Shown piece by piece: positions 22,229 through 34,487 of a stretch of 64,000 bases of DNA; positions within the stretch are counted from its first letter, which is position 1; every line of letters starts with the position of its first letter. Both the position numbers and the translations under genes were made by a program. The stretch comes from Galeruca laticollis (taxonomy: Eukaryota; Arthropoda; Insecta; Coleoptera; Chrysomelidae), in contig OY998180.1 in NCBI GenBank assembly GCA_963921935.1, positions 112,040,183 to 112,104,182 on the forward strand, written 5' to 3'. The notes under the pieces were generated by a model. That model saw nothing but the letters and a program-made list of their open reading frames with translations, was not told where the DNA came from and ran no database searches.

Positions 22229-22750
22229 GATTGTTTCTACCGGGCATCCTATATAACCATAATAATTGGTGTTATATCCTAAATCCTCCAGGGATAACGT
22301 AGATTTTCCAAATTTATTGTATTCTTTATTATCTCTCACGTCTACAAGAGATGACGAATAGAATTCGGTATTGGATTGCTTCTTGTCTAAACTACCCAGG
22401 GAGGTCGCAGAGAATTCGGAAACAGAATTTCTGCATTCTTCTGCTCCCAATTTGTGGATGTAGATTCATAGTCCTTCATTGATAACTGATGTGTAGCTGT
22501 ACATCCCGCAGTAAAACATGAATATTGTTGCTCAAATTAGAAACGACCATATTTTTTGTAGTTTGATCTCGTTGCGTTGATTGACTCGAATGTTCGTGTT
22601 TTCACTCGCGTACTTGATTTCTGGTTCTGGGCCCTTTTGAATGTCTTTTAGCGATATCACTGTAATGTTTATGTTGGGATTAGAACAGTCGTAAGAAATT
22701 AGTCCGATTACCGTTTCCATACCGCACATGACGAGTGTTACCAAGGTGAA
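22214..22750 (-). pseudogene. envelope-like glycoprotein fragment of an old retrovirus-like element
   Basis: Two minus-strand frames (22744-22532 and 22450-22214) plus the sequence between them show a short hydrophobic start, a YDC motif, and a YCGM-type cysteine motif. This arrangement is found in the glycoproteins carried by some insect LTR elements and related to those of arthropod negative-strand RNA viruses (chuvirus-like). Only the N-terminal part is present. It is split by at least two stops or frameshifts between 22450 and 22535, and no fusion or transmembrane region remains. It lies downstream, on the same strand, of an integrase tail at 23190-23760, the pol-env order of an endogenous retrovirus-like element. 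The fragment cannot be functional. Identification is by motif memory only. Confidence 0.45.
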
Positions 22751-23189
22751 GAGAGCGATGTGTCATTCCATTGTTGCGCATATTCTACAATTTTAATAAT
22801 TACAATTGTTAATATCCATATTTTAAAATTTTCGATAATACTATCTTTTTTAAATTGTCCGAACTCAATAACACTGTCAATTGAGTTCCTTATTTGGAGT
22901 TTAAAATCGTGTCATTTGTGCAACTCCTTATTACTAAATGAAGGAATTTATTTGTTCATCTTGTATTTCTTAGAATGAATCTTATTGTAAAATAAATTAA
23001 ATTGCTCTTGCTTATTTAATTATGTTTAATGATCTACTTAGTTTTTATTGTTGATGCGTTACGTTTAGTAACTTAATTAATTGTTATTATCCTCTTAATT
23101 AAATTAACTTAAGGAAGAAAAAAGAAAAATAATGTGTAACTACGAAAAACAAAAGAAAATTAAATTTGTATATACAATTTGATTGTGAC

Positions 23190-23760
23190 GCTTGTGGTGC
23201 GCCGTTTTATCTCAGTGTTAACCATCTCGTACTTGTTTTGGTTCTGTTCCTTCTATAGTGATTTTTTGCCTCTGTCGCTTGTTTCGTGTTTGTCGCATTT
23301 CGGCATTAAATGAGTTTGTGTAACTGGGTGCACTTGTGATTTCGTTCCTTATTCTTGCGGACCGTCTTATCTCTGGTGGGGGTCGTGAGAAATGATGTCT
23401 TTCTTCTGTTTTTGCCTTTTTCTGGCCGGTTTGTGGCGGAGTCTTGTTTCTTAGTGGCTGTATGCCCTCGTCTGTTGACCACATTGGTAGGGCTGCTACC
23501 TTCGCTGGGTCTATTCCATCTTCGTCATGATCGTGTATTTCCTCTGTCTCTTCTAGAATTTCTGGATTATCTTGTTTCGATACCTCTTGTAATATCTCAT
23601 GTGTCGTGTCGTCTAACTTTTTGTGCTTTTTCCTTTTTATGACGAAATGTGGTATATAACCGGTCCTACTTTATCTTTTCTTTCAAACGGTCCTGTCCAA
23701 CGGCTTTATAATTTCTAAGATACAGCTACTTTCGTGCTTACGTTGTATTTACAGGTTGTT
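23190..23760 (-). pseudogene. LTR-retroelement integrase C-terminal tail
   Basis: Read leftward from about 23760, the peptide contains WTGPFERKDKVGPV (the conserved 'GPF.I..' part of integrase tails), a lysine-rich KRKKHKK stretch and a long acidic region. The ORF 23484-23218 follows, rich in charged residues and proline (PPPEIRRSARIR). The 'RRSxRIR' type ending is common at the end of Gypsy-like pol. Frameshifts occur around 23640 and 23700. The rest of pol is not present; a LINE lies to the right. It is most simply paired with the envelope-like fragment 450 bp downstream. Confidence 0.55.
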
Positions 23761-24308
23761 CTGGATTTATTACTATAGCAATTGTTTTTCTTTCTTTTCT
23801 CCATATTCGTACTTATTACAAAAGTTTACCGAGGCTGAAATTAGACAAGTGTTTTAAAAGCATACAGGATGTCATCAGGACCAGCAGCCGTGTGCCGTGT
23901 TTTTTGCATTTGGCTACAGCAGATATTAGTTCATGAAGGCGAGTTAATATAATAATAATAATGATGTTTATTCATTCAATTATTCAAAGTACAAATTAAA
24001 TACAAGTCTATTACTAATCTAAACATTGGTGAATAAACAGGAAAATGCCGTAGAAACTGAATAAAATCAGTTTGTACACGGTAAGCATAACAAATTAATA
24101 CAATAACTACACTAACTTACATACTAGAACATGTGATAAAAATTTGAACTCAAAATCCAGGTAAAGTCGCAATCAAGTCTATACCGTCTAGTCCGGGGTG
24201 GGGGAAGTCTTAAATTTTTTTTAACCATTATTTAGCGAAAGGCTAATTAGTGAAGTTCGAGATTCACTTTATTTTCTTTTGGTATTTACTTTATTTTCAA
24301 TAGTATAT

Positions 24309-26120
24309 TCATAATGTTAAGCATTTATATATTATATTATGAAATATATACCGATCCGTCTCTAGAATCCAATTTTTAACTTTATTTCTATACATAATAA
24401 AATTTTTGATTTGTTTAAGTTCATTTGGAAAATATTTATATAATTTGGAGCTGATGTAGTTACAACTATGCTGGCCTATTGATTTATTACATTTAGGAAG
24501 CTGCGTTTTATATTCTTTGTTTCTTGTTTCATACTCATGCTCTGTGTACCGCATTTCAATTTTTCCTTTATGAATATTAATTAGGATTTTATACGCAAAT
24601 AATTGTCGTACATATATTCCATTTTGTTGATATAAGTAGTTGCTTGGATATGAAATTGGTTTTTTAAAAATTACCCTTAATATCCACTTTTGTATAATAT
24701 GTAATTTATTCATATGTATGTCGGACACTCCGCCCCATCCCAATATACCGTACTGAAGCAAACTTTCTACTAGAGTGAAATAAATAATTTTGAAATGTTC
24801 TTTATCCAAAAAATACCTTAATAATTTAAATCTGGATAAAAGGCCTCTGATTTTATTAGTTAGATTATTTATGTGCAAGTCCCATCTTAGGTGTCTATCA
24901 ATAATTATTCCGAGATATTTGATGGACTCTGCTTCTGGAATTTCGGTACCTTTATCGATAATTAATGGACCAAATGTAGGCAGCCCATTAGCATAAGATG
25001 AAAAAGAAAGGTATTTGCTTTTGTTTATGTTAAGTGTTAGGAGATTATATGCAAACCAATTTTTCACTTGAGTCAAATCTTTTTCTGCGTTTTCTTTTAG
25101 TGATTGCCATGACGGTTCTTTATATAAAATTGCCGTGTCATCGGCGAAACTTATTATACTTCTCCGTATTTTTATTTTTAATAAACTGTTAATATATAAG
25201 ATGAACAGGGTGGGACCTAAGACTGTTCCCTGAGGAACGCCGTATATAACTTTTTTTTGTTTGCTGACAATACTGTCCACTGAAATGGTTTGAGTTCTAT
25301 CCGTTAAATAGCTTTTTATTAGATTATAGGCATTTCCTCTTATTCCATAAGATTATAGCTTTTGTAGTAGTCTATAGTGGCAGACAGTATAAAATGCCTT
25401 CGAGAGGTCTATAAATATGCAAAAAGCTGGTGTTTTTTATCAAGTGCGTCGTATATTTCTGAAGTTAAGTTGAGAATTGCGTCATCTGTTGACTTTCCTT
25501 TTATAAAGCCGTACTGTCTATCACTGGTTGTGTTATTTACTATTAAAAAACTCATTAGTCGGAAGTTTAAAATTTTTTCGATAATTTTCGATATGTTAGA
25601 AATTAATGTTACAGGTCTGTAGTTTGAGATTTCACTTTTTTCTCCGGTTTTATACAGTGGTTTGATAAATCCTGTTTTTAGCTCTTGTGGGAAAATTCCT
25701 GTTTCGAATATTTTATTTATAATATATGTTAGCGGATCCTTTATTTCATGTGATATTCCTTTAAGTGTTTCAGCTCTAAGACCATCAGCACCAGGTGATT
25801 TTTTATTTTTTAATGTATGAATCGTGTTAAATACTTCCGTTTCATTAGTTGGAAATAAATACATTGTATTTTGTGCAAGTTCAATGTCTTCAGAAAAATT
25901 ACGAGGTGGTTCAATGGCATTTGCTAAATTTTCTCCAATTTCACTAAAATAGGTATTAAAAGCATTTGAAATATCTAGTTTGTCGGGAACTATTTCATTT
26001 TTGTATAAAATTTTGTCAATTTTTGTTTTATTTTGTTTTTTATGACAAATTTTATTACACAATTCCAAATATTTTGCGATGATTTGTTTGAGTTTTTCAT
26101 GGTTTTCTTGGTGTATTCTG
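24309..26120 (-). pseudogene. LINE reverse transcriptase (ORF2 C-terminal two thirds)
   Basis: Frame 26068-25409 covers the start of RT: KKSPGADGLRAE, GFIKPLYKTGEKSEISNYRP and YGFIKGKSTDDA. Frame 25280-24309 (323 codons) covers IYGVPQGTVLGPTLF, SFADDTAILY (catalytic box), NINKSKYL, KYLGIIIDRHLRWD, the thumb and the C-terminal tail ending KCLTL. The first catalytic aspartate of the LSKAFDxV motif is read at about 25400 across a frameshift between the two frames (25281-25408). The enzyme would prime reverse transcription at a nicked target. Only one major frameshift separates the two halves, so decay is moderate. Confidence 0.88.
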
Positions 26121-26210
26121 TTTTACTGTTTTTAATTGTTTTTATTAATTTATTTTTATAGATTGTGTATTTGTGTTTTAAATCTTGATCGTTGGGATTA
26201 CTTTTTACTT

Positions 26211-26985
26211 TTAAATATAATTCATTTTTTTTTGTATTGAGTTAAGGAGACCTCTAGTTATCCATGGCTTTTTGTTGATAGTTTTATTGTTTTGTTTTAT
26301 TCTTGTTGTAGCTTTTGTGATATACTGTTTTGTTATATGAATAAACTTTTCTAGCATCAAATCAATATTTCTTTCATTGTACACATCACGCCATGTTTCC
26401 TGCATCAGACTATTTTTTAATTTTTGGTAATTTATAAATTCTTTAAAACTTGTTTTGTTATTTTTATCAATATTAATTTTAAGTGAATCGTGATTTACTA
26501 ATAATGCAATGGGCGAGTGATCGGTCAGATCATATCTAAAGATAAATGACTTAATTGAAGGTATTGGTTGAATATTGTTTTTGACGAAAAAATGGTCTAG
26601 GCAAGTACAACCCTCTGAATATAAAATATTTTTATATTCTTCCACATCTACGTTATTTTCATCTAATAAATTAATATTAATGTCGCTAGTTATAATACTA
26701 ATATCATTTGATTCCTTGGTACTTAAGTATTCATATAGATCTGTATTGAAAGAAAATGGGCAAGTAGAGGGAGAGAAATGGTATGCTGCTGTAACATCAA
26801 TTTTGCTTGATAATGACGTAATTACAATTCTCAAGGCCTTTGATAATCCTAAATTGAAAGTGTCTGATACAAATGTCAAATTGTCCTTTATAAAAATTAC
26901 AGTTCCATCATTTTGATTGAGCATGCCCTCATTGTACAAAGTAGTATAGCCTTCTAAATGGAATAGATCAATTTTAGTTAAGCAT
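26211..26985 (-). pseudogene. LINE apurinic-type endonuclease (N-terminal truncated) and linker
   Basis: The frame from 26939 to 26211 carries the endonuclease core: GTVIFIKDNL, AAYHFSP, an SDININL segment at the usual GDFN position (first residue S, not G), TCLDHFF for the domain normally reading 'xDHI', and LTDHSPIAL with the conserved D-H. It then enters the EN-RT linker (KPWITRGL). A few extra in-frame codons upstream to 26985 resemble the start of the second strand. The N-terminal catalytic asparagine and glutamate motifs are lost by 5' truncation. Confidence 0.8.
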
Positions 26986-27189
26986 AAAAAGGTTCATTTT
27001 CATATTCCTGTACATAAGGATCCATTTTTTAACTTTCTGTATAATTGAATTACCAAATCTAAGACACAGTAATACTAGGTATAAAATCTAATTTAAAAAC
27101 AAAAACAACCAATTTCTATTTCGAATTAAAATGCATTTGATTAAACTGAACTTGTTTAGGACATTAAAACTAAAATTTAATTTATTTAT

Positions 27190-28470
27190 TGGATACTGAG
27201 TCAGAGCGCGTCTTAGGTTTGTTTACAATTTTATTTTCTGTCACGACTTCATCCCGTTGACTTGCTCTTGTTGAATTGGGAGTGGGCGGCGTTAATATGT
27301 TTGCTATCTTCCGATAATAATAAATTAATATGTCTGATGGCTTGTAATGACATGAAAGATTGAGATTACCTTTACTTTTAAACTTATGTCCGAAGAGTAT
27401 TGCAAATTTGTTTGGGTCAATGATATTCCGAGCTATTAGAAATTAGGCGAGTAATGTTAGAGTTAGTTTTTTGGCCTCACATTTGTCGCATTTTATTCCA
27501 TAGTTGGGAGGGGTTGGAATCGTCATCAATATTTGTTACATAATTGTGCCTAGATGATCTGTTGCTTTTTTGAATTGTAGGATTGCATGTTGACAGGAGG
27601 TCCACCAGGGAAACCCTTTATGGTTTGGGAGAATGTCATTTTACCAATGTGGCTGCTGAGAGAATAGAATCTTTATTGATTTTATTGAGTCATATACACT
27701 GTTGGAGATAGGAACGTCAACTCCAAGTAAGAAGGTACCAACTACTGATGTATACTCAGTCCTGTTAGCTTTATTGAGGCACCCATAGCTTTTGACTGAA
27801 GCTGTTTCACTATGGTTGTTAGTTATTATTATTATTGGATAATGATTACTCTCATCAGTGGTTTGCCAGGATAAGAAAGAGGCAGCTTTAGGAACACATA
27901 TGCTTAGATCGTTTGCAGAAAATGTACCGGAAGATATATCGAAATGTGTATCAGTTCCTGTGTCAAGTAGGCAAGAGTTTGTTCATATTAGTATAGTTTC
28001 GACTATCTTGCCCTTTCCGGATATGTTTTGTGAGCCTCACATGGTGTTATGGGTATTGAAATGACCAGTTAAGATAAACGACTGGGGAAGTTGGTATATT
28101 AAGTCAAGAAGAACTTCTGCTTTTATTGGATGATCCGGTGGAATCTATACAGAGCATATGGTAATATTATCAGGACAGTATACCGTTATAACAATAGCTT
28201 CGAGGTCTGTAGTGAAAGGAAGTAGAGTTGAATAAATTTCATTGAAAGCAAATATTGCAACACCACCACTATCTCAAATGCAGTTCGTCCTAATATAATG
28301 ATAAACTTCATAGGATTTAGTCTGTGGTATGTTGTGTCTGTTGTGAAATTAGTCTCTTGGAGACATAGAAAATTTGGACTTTATATTGAGATGAGATGCT
28401 GGATATGTTCCAAGCGCGGATGGTATCCGTCGCAATTTCATTGTATAATAATGAATATTACAAACCAAAC
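27190..28470 (-). pseudogene. jockey-type LINE endonuclease remnant
   Basis: Minus-strand sequence from about 28470 reads WNCDGYHPRLEH (start of a LINE endonuclease with its conserved asparagine) and PNFLCLQETNF with the catalytic glutamate. It then reads TGHFNTHNTMWGS (GDFNxHxxxWG with D changed to H). Further left comes SLSICVP and the DESNHYPI block where the SDH catalytic pair has become ESNH. Frame changes are needed at several points. It follows an ORF1 remnant at 28800-29345, so a 5' half of one LINE is present while RT is lost; the next LINE copy lies directly to the left. Confidence 0.6.
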
Positions 28471-28799
28471 TGGTAAGTAGTTGAGCGAAGAAGATATTGG
28501 ATCCAGAGGAGGGGCTAATTCTGCAGACGTCTTTGTCGTCAGTTTTGGATCTCTTTTTTGAAGTTGATTTCCAAGTTTCAAGCGAGGTAGTAAGGGGAAG
28601 TGTATATTCAATAAGTGAGGTTGATGGAAAAGCTGTAGTTGGTATAGGAGGATATTGAAGACCGTTATCCCTGGAATGCTCTTTCGATACCAGAGGAAGT
28701 TTGGAGGCTAGGTAGTATTATAAGCTGATCTGTATATATAGATTTATTAGCTAAATAATGATCATCGGTTGGGGGAAGGTTAGAATGAGCAAAATTAGA

Positions 28800-29345
28800 A
28801 GGGGAACATTCAGTTTCTCGACAAATTATGGTAGGTTGAGGGGTATTGCAGGATATTTCTTGTGATCAAGATTCTTTAGTTTGTGTTTCCTAGTAGGAAT
28901 ACGATTGAAGTTTGTATATCAAAGAGTTCTTTGTGAGGTTTTACGTAGATAGATCTTCGGAAACTGTAAATATATGCACATTCATCTTCTGGTGACCCAC
29001 ATCGGATAAAGGAGATGGGAGAGGCGAAATGTAAAACGATAATTGAGTTAGGAATAGAGGGACAAAAATTAGGAAGTAGTAACTTTTTTGCAGGTGAGAT
29101 ACCAATTGGAATGGTTTATCCTTCGATTCTAATAGACTGATGATTTTTCATAAGATTATCAACGATAGATACTGAAGATAGATAGATATAAGTTGATTAG
29201 AAATGCGAGAAGCGAATGTTATACCTTTTGCCTTGATGTAGTCAAAAGGACCTCTGGGAGAGCATTCATGACGATTGTTTGGCTTCTGCTAGGGAATGAT
29301 GTGGGAGTTTACGGCTGTCTGTGATTGGATAGTGGTTGCCATTAT
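28800..29345 (-). pseudogene. jockey-type LINE ORF1 (gag-like) remnant
   Basis: Read leftward across stops, it gives an SPISFIRCGSPEDECAYIYS stretch followed by FRRSIYVKPH and a further STVFLL-like strand. In jockey-group ORF1 proteins the corresponding segment is the conserved 'SFLRAG...SFRRQVYI' region before the CCHC knuckles. The knuckles themselves are not readable. An ATG at about 29342 (MATTIQSQTAV) could be the original start. It lies just upstream of the endonuclease on the same strand, as expected. Confidence 0.5.
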
Positions 29346-29399
29346 TTGCTTATAATATTTTGAGAAAAGAAAACTGATGACACGACGATAAAGCTTGAA

Positions 29400-30400
29400 A
29401 AACAATATAAATTTACTAACGCGTGTTTAATTATTTTAACAAAAAAGCACAGCTAAACGAGAGGTATGTGTTTACTAGTTGGGTCCGATATTGTGAATGG
29501 AAAGAAATATTGTTAATCTCCAAAGTAGCCAAAAATATTCCCATTTTTGTAGTATAGAACTGCAAATATCTCAAAATCCTGTCGTGAAGTACTAATTTTG
29601 ATTCACAATTTAGTTTTCACACAAAATATTCATCCGAAAATTACCCATCACTTTCCAAGAACACAACCACGTGATAAACAATTAAAAATCCGATATTAAA
29701 ATTCTGATATTCATTCATGATATCTAATTAGGTCAATAATCCTAATAAACTTTCCTAGCTTCCCTGAATTTAATCCTAATGTCGGCAACCTTGAACTTAT
29801 TCCATACAATTTACCATAGTGGTGACTCAAACCTTACTTCCGAATGTATAATCTAAATAGCACGCCACTGTCACCCGGCCAGAGCGTATAACCTTGCCAT
29901 TGAACTTAATTGCAACAGAAATACATTTTGTATTAGTTAACATAATACATAGTATAATATAATAGTAGTGCCGATAAAATACCTTACATTTTTTTAATTA
30001 TTTTTTAAGTACGCGTATAATTAGGTTTTACAGTGATAAAATGTTTTATAAAGTGTGGAACAAATAAGTAATAGAAATTCTATTACAGTACTAGGATGAA
30101 TTAGGATGTTTCACTCATCTAAATTATAAAAATAACTTTATATTTTTAATAAAATTTAGGCGTCAGTCGAAAACTAATCACGTTAAATGTGAAGCGTACT
30201 TCACCACTGCAACACTATCGGGTTTATTGTGATTTCTCCTATCTGACCTTAGAGTATGTTGTCTATGCCCGTCCTTTTGATTAGACTCCACAGCCATGTC
30301 ACTGGCTACTCCATACAGCTTGCCGGTTTGGACTTCTCCTCTCTCAGCTTTGCAAACGTAAGTTGCATAGCGCTTCGCACTAGCACCACCCATGTACGGC
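29400..30400. other. no recognisable gene
   Basis: AT-rich sequence; frames at 30178-30402 on the minus strand show no domain. No repeat partner was seen in the window. Confidence 0.4.
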
Positions 30401-30407
30401 ATTTTAT

Positions 30408-30456
30408 TCCGTTAAGAATACACTTTTTTCTTGCTGCAATTCCCCAATATTCACCA

Positions 30457-30493
<37 letters not shown>

Positions 30494-30672
30494 TAAACAA
30501 AGTAGTTGGGATGCGGTCAATATAGGGCTAATTAAACAACTATTTTTTGACTAGTTTAGCTTTCGGAAATAATTTATTTCCTTCATCAGAACATCTAGAT
30601 GTTCTGATAAACTAGTCAAAAAATAGTTGTTTAATTAGCCCTATATTGACCGCATCCCAACTACTTTGTTTA

Positions 30673-30746
<74 letters not shown>

Positions 30747-30796
30747 CTGGTGAATATTGGGGAATTGCAGCAAGAAAAAAGTGTATTCTTAACGGA
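30408..30796. repeat. long imperfect palindrome with paired (AT)n tracts
   Basis: The left arm from 30408 (CCGTTAAGAATACAC...) is the reverse complement of the right arm ending at 30796. Each arm contains an (AT)n tract (30462-30488, 30680-30742) and the GTTTACAAAGTAGTTGGG...ACTAGTC block in opposite orientation. The core TCATCAGAACATCTAGATGTTCTGA is itself palindromic (centre about 30596/30597). Only the left arm keeps a 25-bp GCTTTCGGAAATAATTTATTTCCTT segment. On the minus strand this reads CTGATGAAGGAAATAAA...CCGAAAGC, resembling the hairpin-forming ends of insect Penelope repeats. I read it as two such ends in inverted orientation. Confidence 0.85.
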
Positions 30797-32760
30797 AAAT
30801 TTCCAAGCTTACAAGGATGATTGTCCTCATCATCAGGGAGACTAAAATGAAAAAACAAACGTTCAATGCTAATTTATTAGAGAGAAACCAATCAGATATT
30901 CCAGTCATAATTGTACTCAAGGAACGTAGTAAAAGGTCAGAGTCCTTGCCTTTAATGATTATGCTAGTGTCATCTGCAAAAATAGAAAACGATGCGATAG
31001 GGAAGTTGGCAACTAGGTCATTGATATATATTAAGAACAATGTTGGTCCCACAACGGATCCTTGCGGTACTCAACATTTAACTGCCGCAAAAAAATAGCT
31101 CACGTTTATTTCTTACGGTTTGGTTAATTTTTATACACATTTCTCTATTAGACCGGTAGGATTGGAACCAACTATGTGGTATTTCCCTAACTCCAACATT
31201 TTATCTTGTAGGAGTTCATGGTCAACACAATCGAACGCTTTTGATAAGTATACCAAGTGCATGTTGTTTGGCTTCTAAGATTTCATGAATGTTTTCTATC
31301 AATGCAAAAACTGCATCGGTGGTACTAAGACTTTTTCTGAAACCAAACTGACATTTTGTTATTATATTGTATTTATTTAAGTAGTTGCTTATTGACGCAC
31401 CATTCTAATAACTTTGAGATGGATGAAAGTAACGAAATACCTCGATAGTTATTAGCGTCACATTTGTCGCCTTTTTTATACAGAGGTGTAATCATCGACT
31501 TTTTAAAACAATCTGGGAAGATCCCTCTGGACAGTGATATATTCAATAGGTAAATCAAGGGTCTCTTCAAAATATCAACATTATCCTTAATTAGTGTAAC
31601 GGGGCTCTCTGTTAGGGACTGCAAAAACAACGAATTGATATTGTTCAATTGTGTTGGCTGTAAATAACTAGAGCTAGACTCTCTACTACCCTACTTAGGA
31701 ATTGTTTTGGCTGCTATCTGTTGAAAGTGAATTTTAATTCTTCAACAATTGCTTGTGGATCTGATACTATATAGTCACCTTTCTTTATTTTAATTTTATC
31801 ATGTACACTCTTAATTTGTTTGTTAAAATGTGTGACAATTTCCCATGTGCTTCGGGATTTATTTTTTGATGATGTTATTACATTCTGATAATAGTAGTTT
31901 TTTGCTGTTGTTATTATTTGATTGAGAAGTTGATAGTTGGATTTAATACATTCTAATATGGTAGTGTTTCGAGTAAATTTTTTAAGGTCCAATAAAAATC
32001 TTTTGTTTTTTGAAGAGTTTTTGATTCCTCGTGTTGACCAACCTTTATAGTGTTTTTTAGTCTTTGGTTTTATATTGGAAAAGAATTCTCATAACAGAAA
32101 TGAATTGTTTTCCCTAGAAAGTCGTATGCCTCGTTTATATCAGATACGTTATGGATTTCGTTTACGTCGGAATTTTGCAACTGTTGCTTAAACTGTAATT
32201 TATTGGTTATGCTAAAGGATGTAACTGATTGGCAGTGATCGGGAATATCCAAGTCCTTCATACCTACAACTAATAATTGAGCTCTCTGATCCTACAGTCC
32301 CGTTACCATTGTATATGCTTCAGTTAAAAAGCTGGAATCAAAGTTAATAGTATGTTATTAATTCTTGCAGCTGTTGTCGTTGTTACTCGAATAGGTTCTG
32401 AAATTGTTGATTGTAGATTAAACATGATCAGTATATTTTCAAATTCCGCTACATTTTTATTTACACACTCTAAATCTATATTAAAATCACCGCAAATTAT
32501 AAAATCATAATTCTTAAATTTTGCATACATTTAATTTAACAGATCACATAACAAATTAAAAAAAAAATTCTAAATCTCCTGAAGGCGGCCGGTAAATAAA
32601 TATTAAAATTAATTTGGTTTTTTATCATAAATCGCAGTAAATTTAATTATTGTGTCTATAGGACTTGTTTCTGAAATTATTTGTTCAAACTTTAAGTTTC
32701 TTTTTACATATATTACCGCGTCCCCATGAGGGTCATCTCTTCTACAGTAGCTGTAGCCAA
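30789..32760 (-). pseudogene. LINE ORF2 remnant (CR1/jockey group)
   Basis: Minus-strand pieces in several frames. Endonuclease near 32760-32560 (RDDPHGDAVIYVKRNLKFEQ, then YRPPSGD) and 32530-32324 (YDFIICGDFNIDLE) carries the GDFN motif. SDHxx is seen as IPDHCQSVT at 32250. The linker is at 31992-31714. RT at 31648-31373 has PLYKKGDKCDANNYRGISLLS, and at 31060-30789 PQGSVVGPTLF, then SIFADDTSII as the catalytic box. At least four frame changes separate the pieces, and the 3' end is cut at the palindrome. It is a different family from the 24-27-kb copy. Confidence 0.8.
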
Positions 32761-33059
32761 ATCATAGTCGTCAATAGGATAAAAATAAATTTCACTATCC
32801 TGCATCCAATACTCTGTGACGTTAATAACTTAATATACATTATATTCCTCTATAACAACATTTCACATTTTATTGCCTAAAGACCGTGCATTAAAATGCA
32901 TGACAGTGAAATGTGACGATCGTTTTCCATTTGACTTTAGGCTCTTAGTTCACTTCGAAGGTTGTAGTTTTTTTAGTTGGATGTAGTAGGCTGTTGTTTT
33001 GTTGATCCAGGATTTTCTAGCTCCTTAAACTTCTTCTTTAAGTCGTCCAGGAAATGTTT

Positions 33060-33650
33060 CTTATTTTCTAAAAGTATGTAATTTGCTCTCATATACGTCA
33101 CCTTTCCGAAATGTTCAGATTTCTTTCTCCCAATACTTTTGTATTAAATTGTTCTGTTATACTGTATTTGGTGTTTTTGAGTTTCTTGACGTTTTTTATT
33201 ATTTCAAACTTCTTCTGGTTCGTGCTAAGTTTCATTAAAGTTGGTTTATCTTTTTCACTTTTACTAAGTCCTATTCTATGGACATCCTATATATCATTAT
33301 AATTAATTTCAACCTCTAGTGTCTGGTTAAAAACATTCATAATTCCTTCGATAATTTTACCATTGTTGTTATATTCGTTTTTACTAAGCTCGTAGAACTA
33401 TTTTTAGTTCCATGTTTGCTTGTCTCATAACGTCATTACCAGTTTTTATTAATTGTATGTCGTTTTTATTTCTTCAACAGTTGTTATTAGCTTATCAAGT
33501 TTTTGTTCCATTGTTATTATTACACTAATTTCAATTTTTTTTTGTTTAAGCGAATTAAATACTTTTAATATAATTATCTTTTCGTTGATGGATAAAGCAC
33601 ATTTAGTTATACGTTTTACTCGAGTGTAATCTGAAAGATTTTTCATTTTC
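33060..33650 (-). pseudogene. LINE ORF1 remnant, coiled-coil type
   Basis: The frame 33646-33449 starts MKNLSDYTRVKRITK and passes through IITMEQKLDKLITTVEEIK, a heptad-like helix. Further left, across stops, sequence near 33080-33000 reads YMRANYILLENKKHFLDDLKKKF, another charged helix. ORF1 proteins of CR1/jockey-group LINEs often have such coiled coils. The position just upstream of the endonuclease on the same strand supports this. No zinc knuckle was found. Confidence 0.4.
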
Positions 33651-33996
33651 TTTTCGAAGAATGCGGTTTCTAGAATAATATAGTTTGCTTTTATATGAAA
33701 CGATGTTTCACGTCACAAATACAGGCATTGACTGTTAACTAACATTGAGACAATTGTCTTGACAAGTAACGTCCTTGTCAAGATAAATGATTGACTACAA
33801 TAAAAATTTATGTTCATTGCAGGCCGGTTTTTAAGTATTTTCTAAGGTGTAAATACATCTAAAAAGCTTATAAGTAACGGCTCTCTAATGGCGAAGTCCA
33901 AATAAGCTGTTATTGAGTAAGAATCGTTTTTCGTGAAAAAAACTTCACGTGATATTAGGATATTGCTAAGATATAAAATTCATAAAAAATGGCATA

Positions 33997-34245
33997 TTGA
34001 GAATCTCAAGGTACGCCCTTGGAATGGTCATTTTACAAGTGTTTATTGCTCTCTCTCTTTTTCAAATAGAGTATAGAACTGATAACATTTTTAAAATTCT
34101 GGTAGGCAATCGTGAAGCAGCTGTCAACATCGACATGACCAAACCAGCTTTCTTGTTAAATGAACAAGTTGATAATTATCGAGTACCAATCAAAAAGTCA
34201 AAGAAAGTCACATTTTCTATAAATAACATAGTTAATAATTATTAA
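33997..34245 (+). pseudogene. Ty3/Gypsy integrase extreme C-terminus
   Basis: From about 34070 the frame reads YRTDNIFKILVGNREAAVNI, then DMTKPAFLL and KKSKKVTFS. This matches the 'Y.V...G....V.IDRLKPAFL' and basic '...VRF' ending of Gypsy integrase tails. The first 25 codons are hydrophobic and probably not part of the original protein. The rest of the element is not recognisable upstream. A solitary pol end directly abutting the large inverted repeat that starts at 34304. Confidence 0.6.
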
Positions 34246-34487
34246 TTAGATTTGAATTATTTTTTCCTTTTTATATTCTTTAACGAAGGGGAATATTCGT
34301 GGAGCTCGCGCTTAAGTCAGGTATTACACAAAAGGTTTAATATTTCATGTTTGACACTTTATGTCAGTGTTTTTAAAGTATGGTTATATGCAATATTTTT
34401 GGAGTGAGAATCATCTGTTCTCTTCTTTTTCAATTACAATTACTATTACTATTATTGATTAAGTAATGTTTCTCTTTGTGAATATTT

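Larger units (their letters stand above)
23950..26990 (-). mobile_element. CR1/jockey-group LINE, 5'-truncated, minus-strand copy
   Basis: The endonuclease remnant begins at about 26985, RT follows to 24309, and a 3' tail runs to about 23950, where the minus strand ends in an AATAAA-containing stretch and a short (ATT)n tail. The 5' edge lacks the first endonuclease motif and all of ORF1. It is the best preserved member of the family also seen at 20802-22225, in the opposite orientation. Confidence 0.85.

Noticed and set aside
23355..23642. 95-codon plus-strand ORF
   Set aside because: Antisense of the integrase tail on the minus strand.
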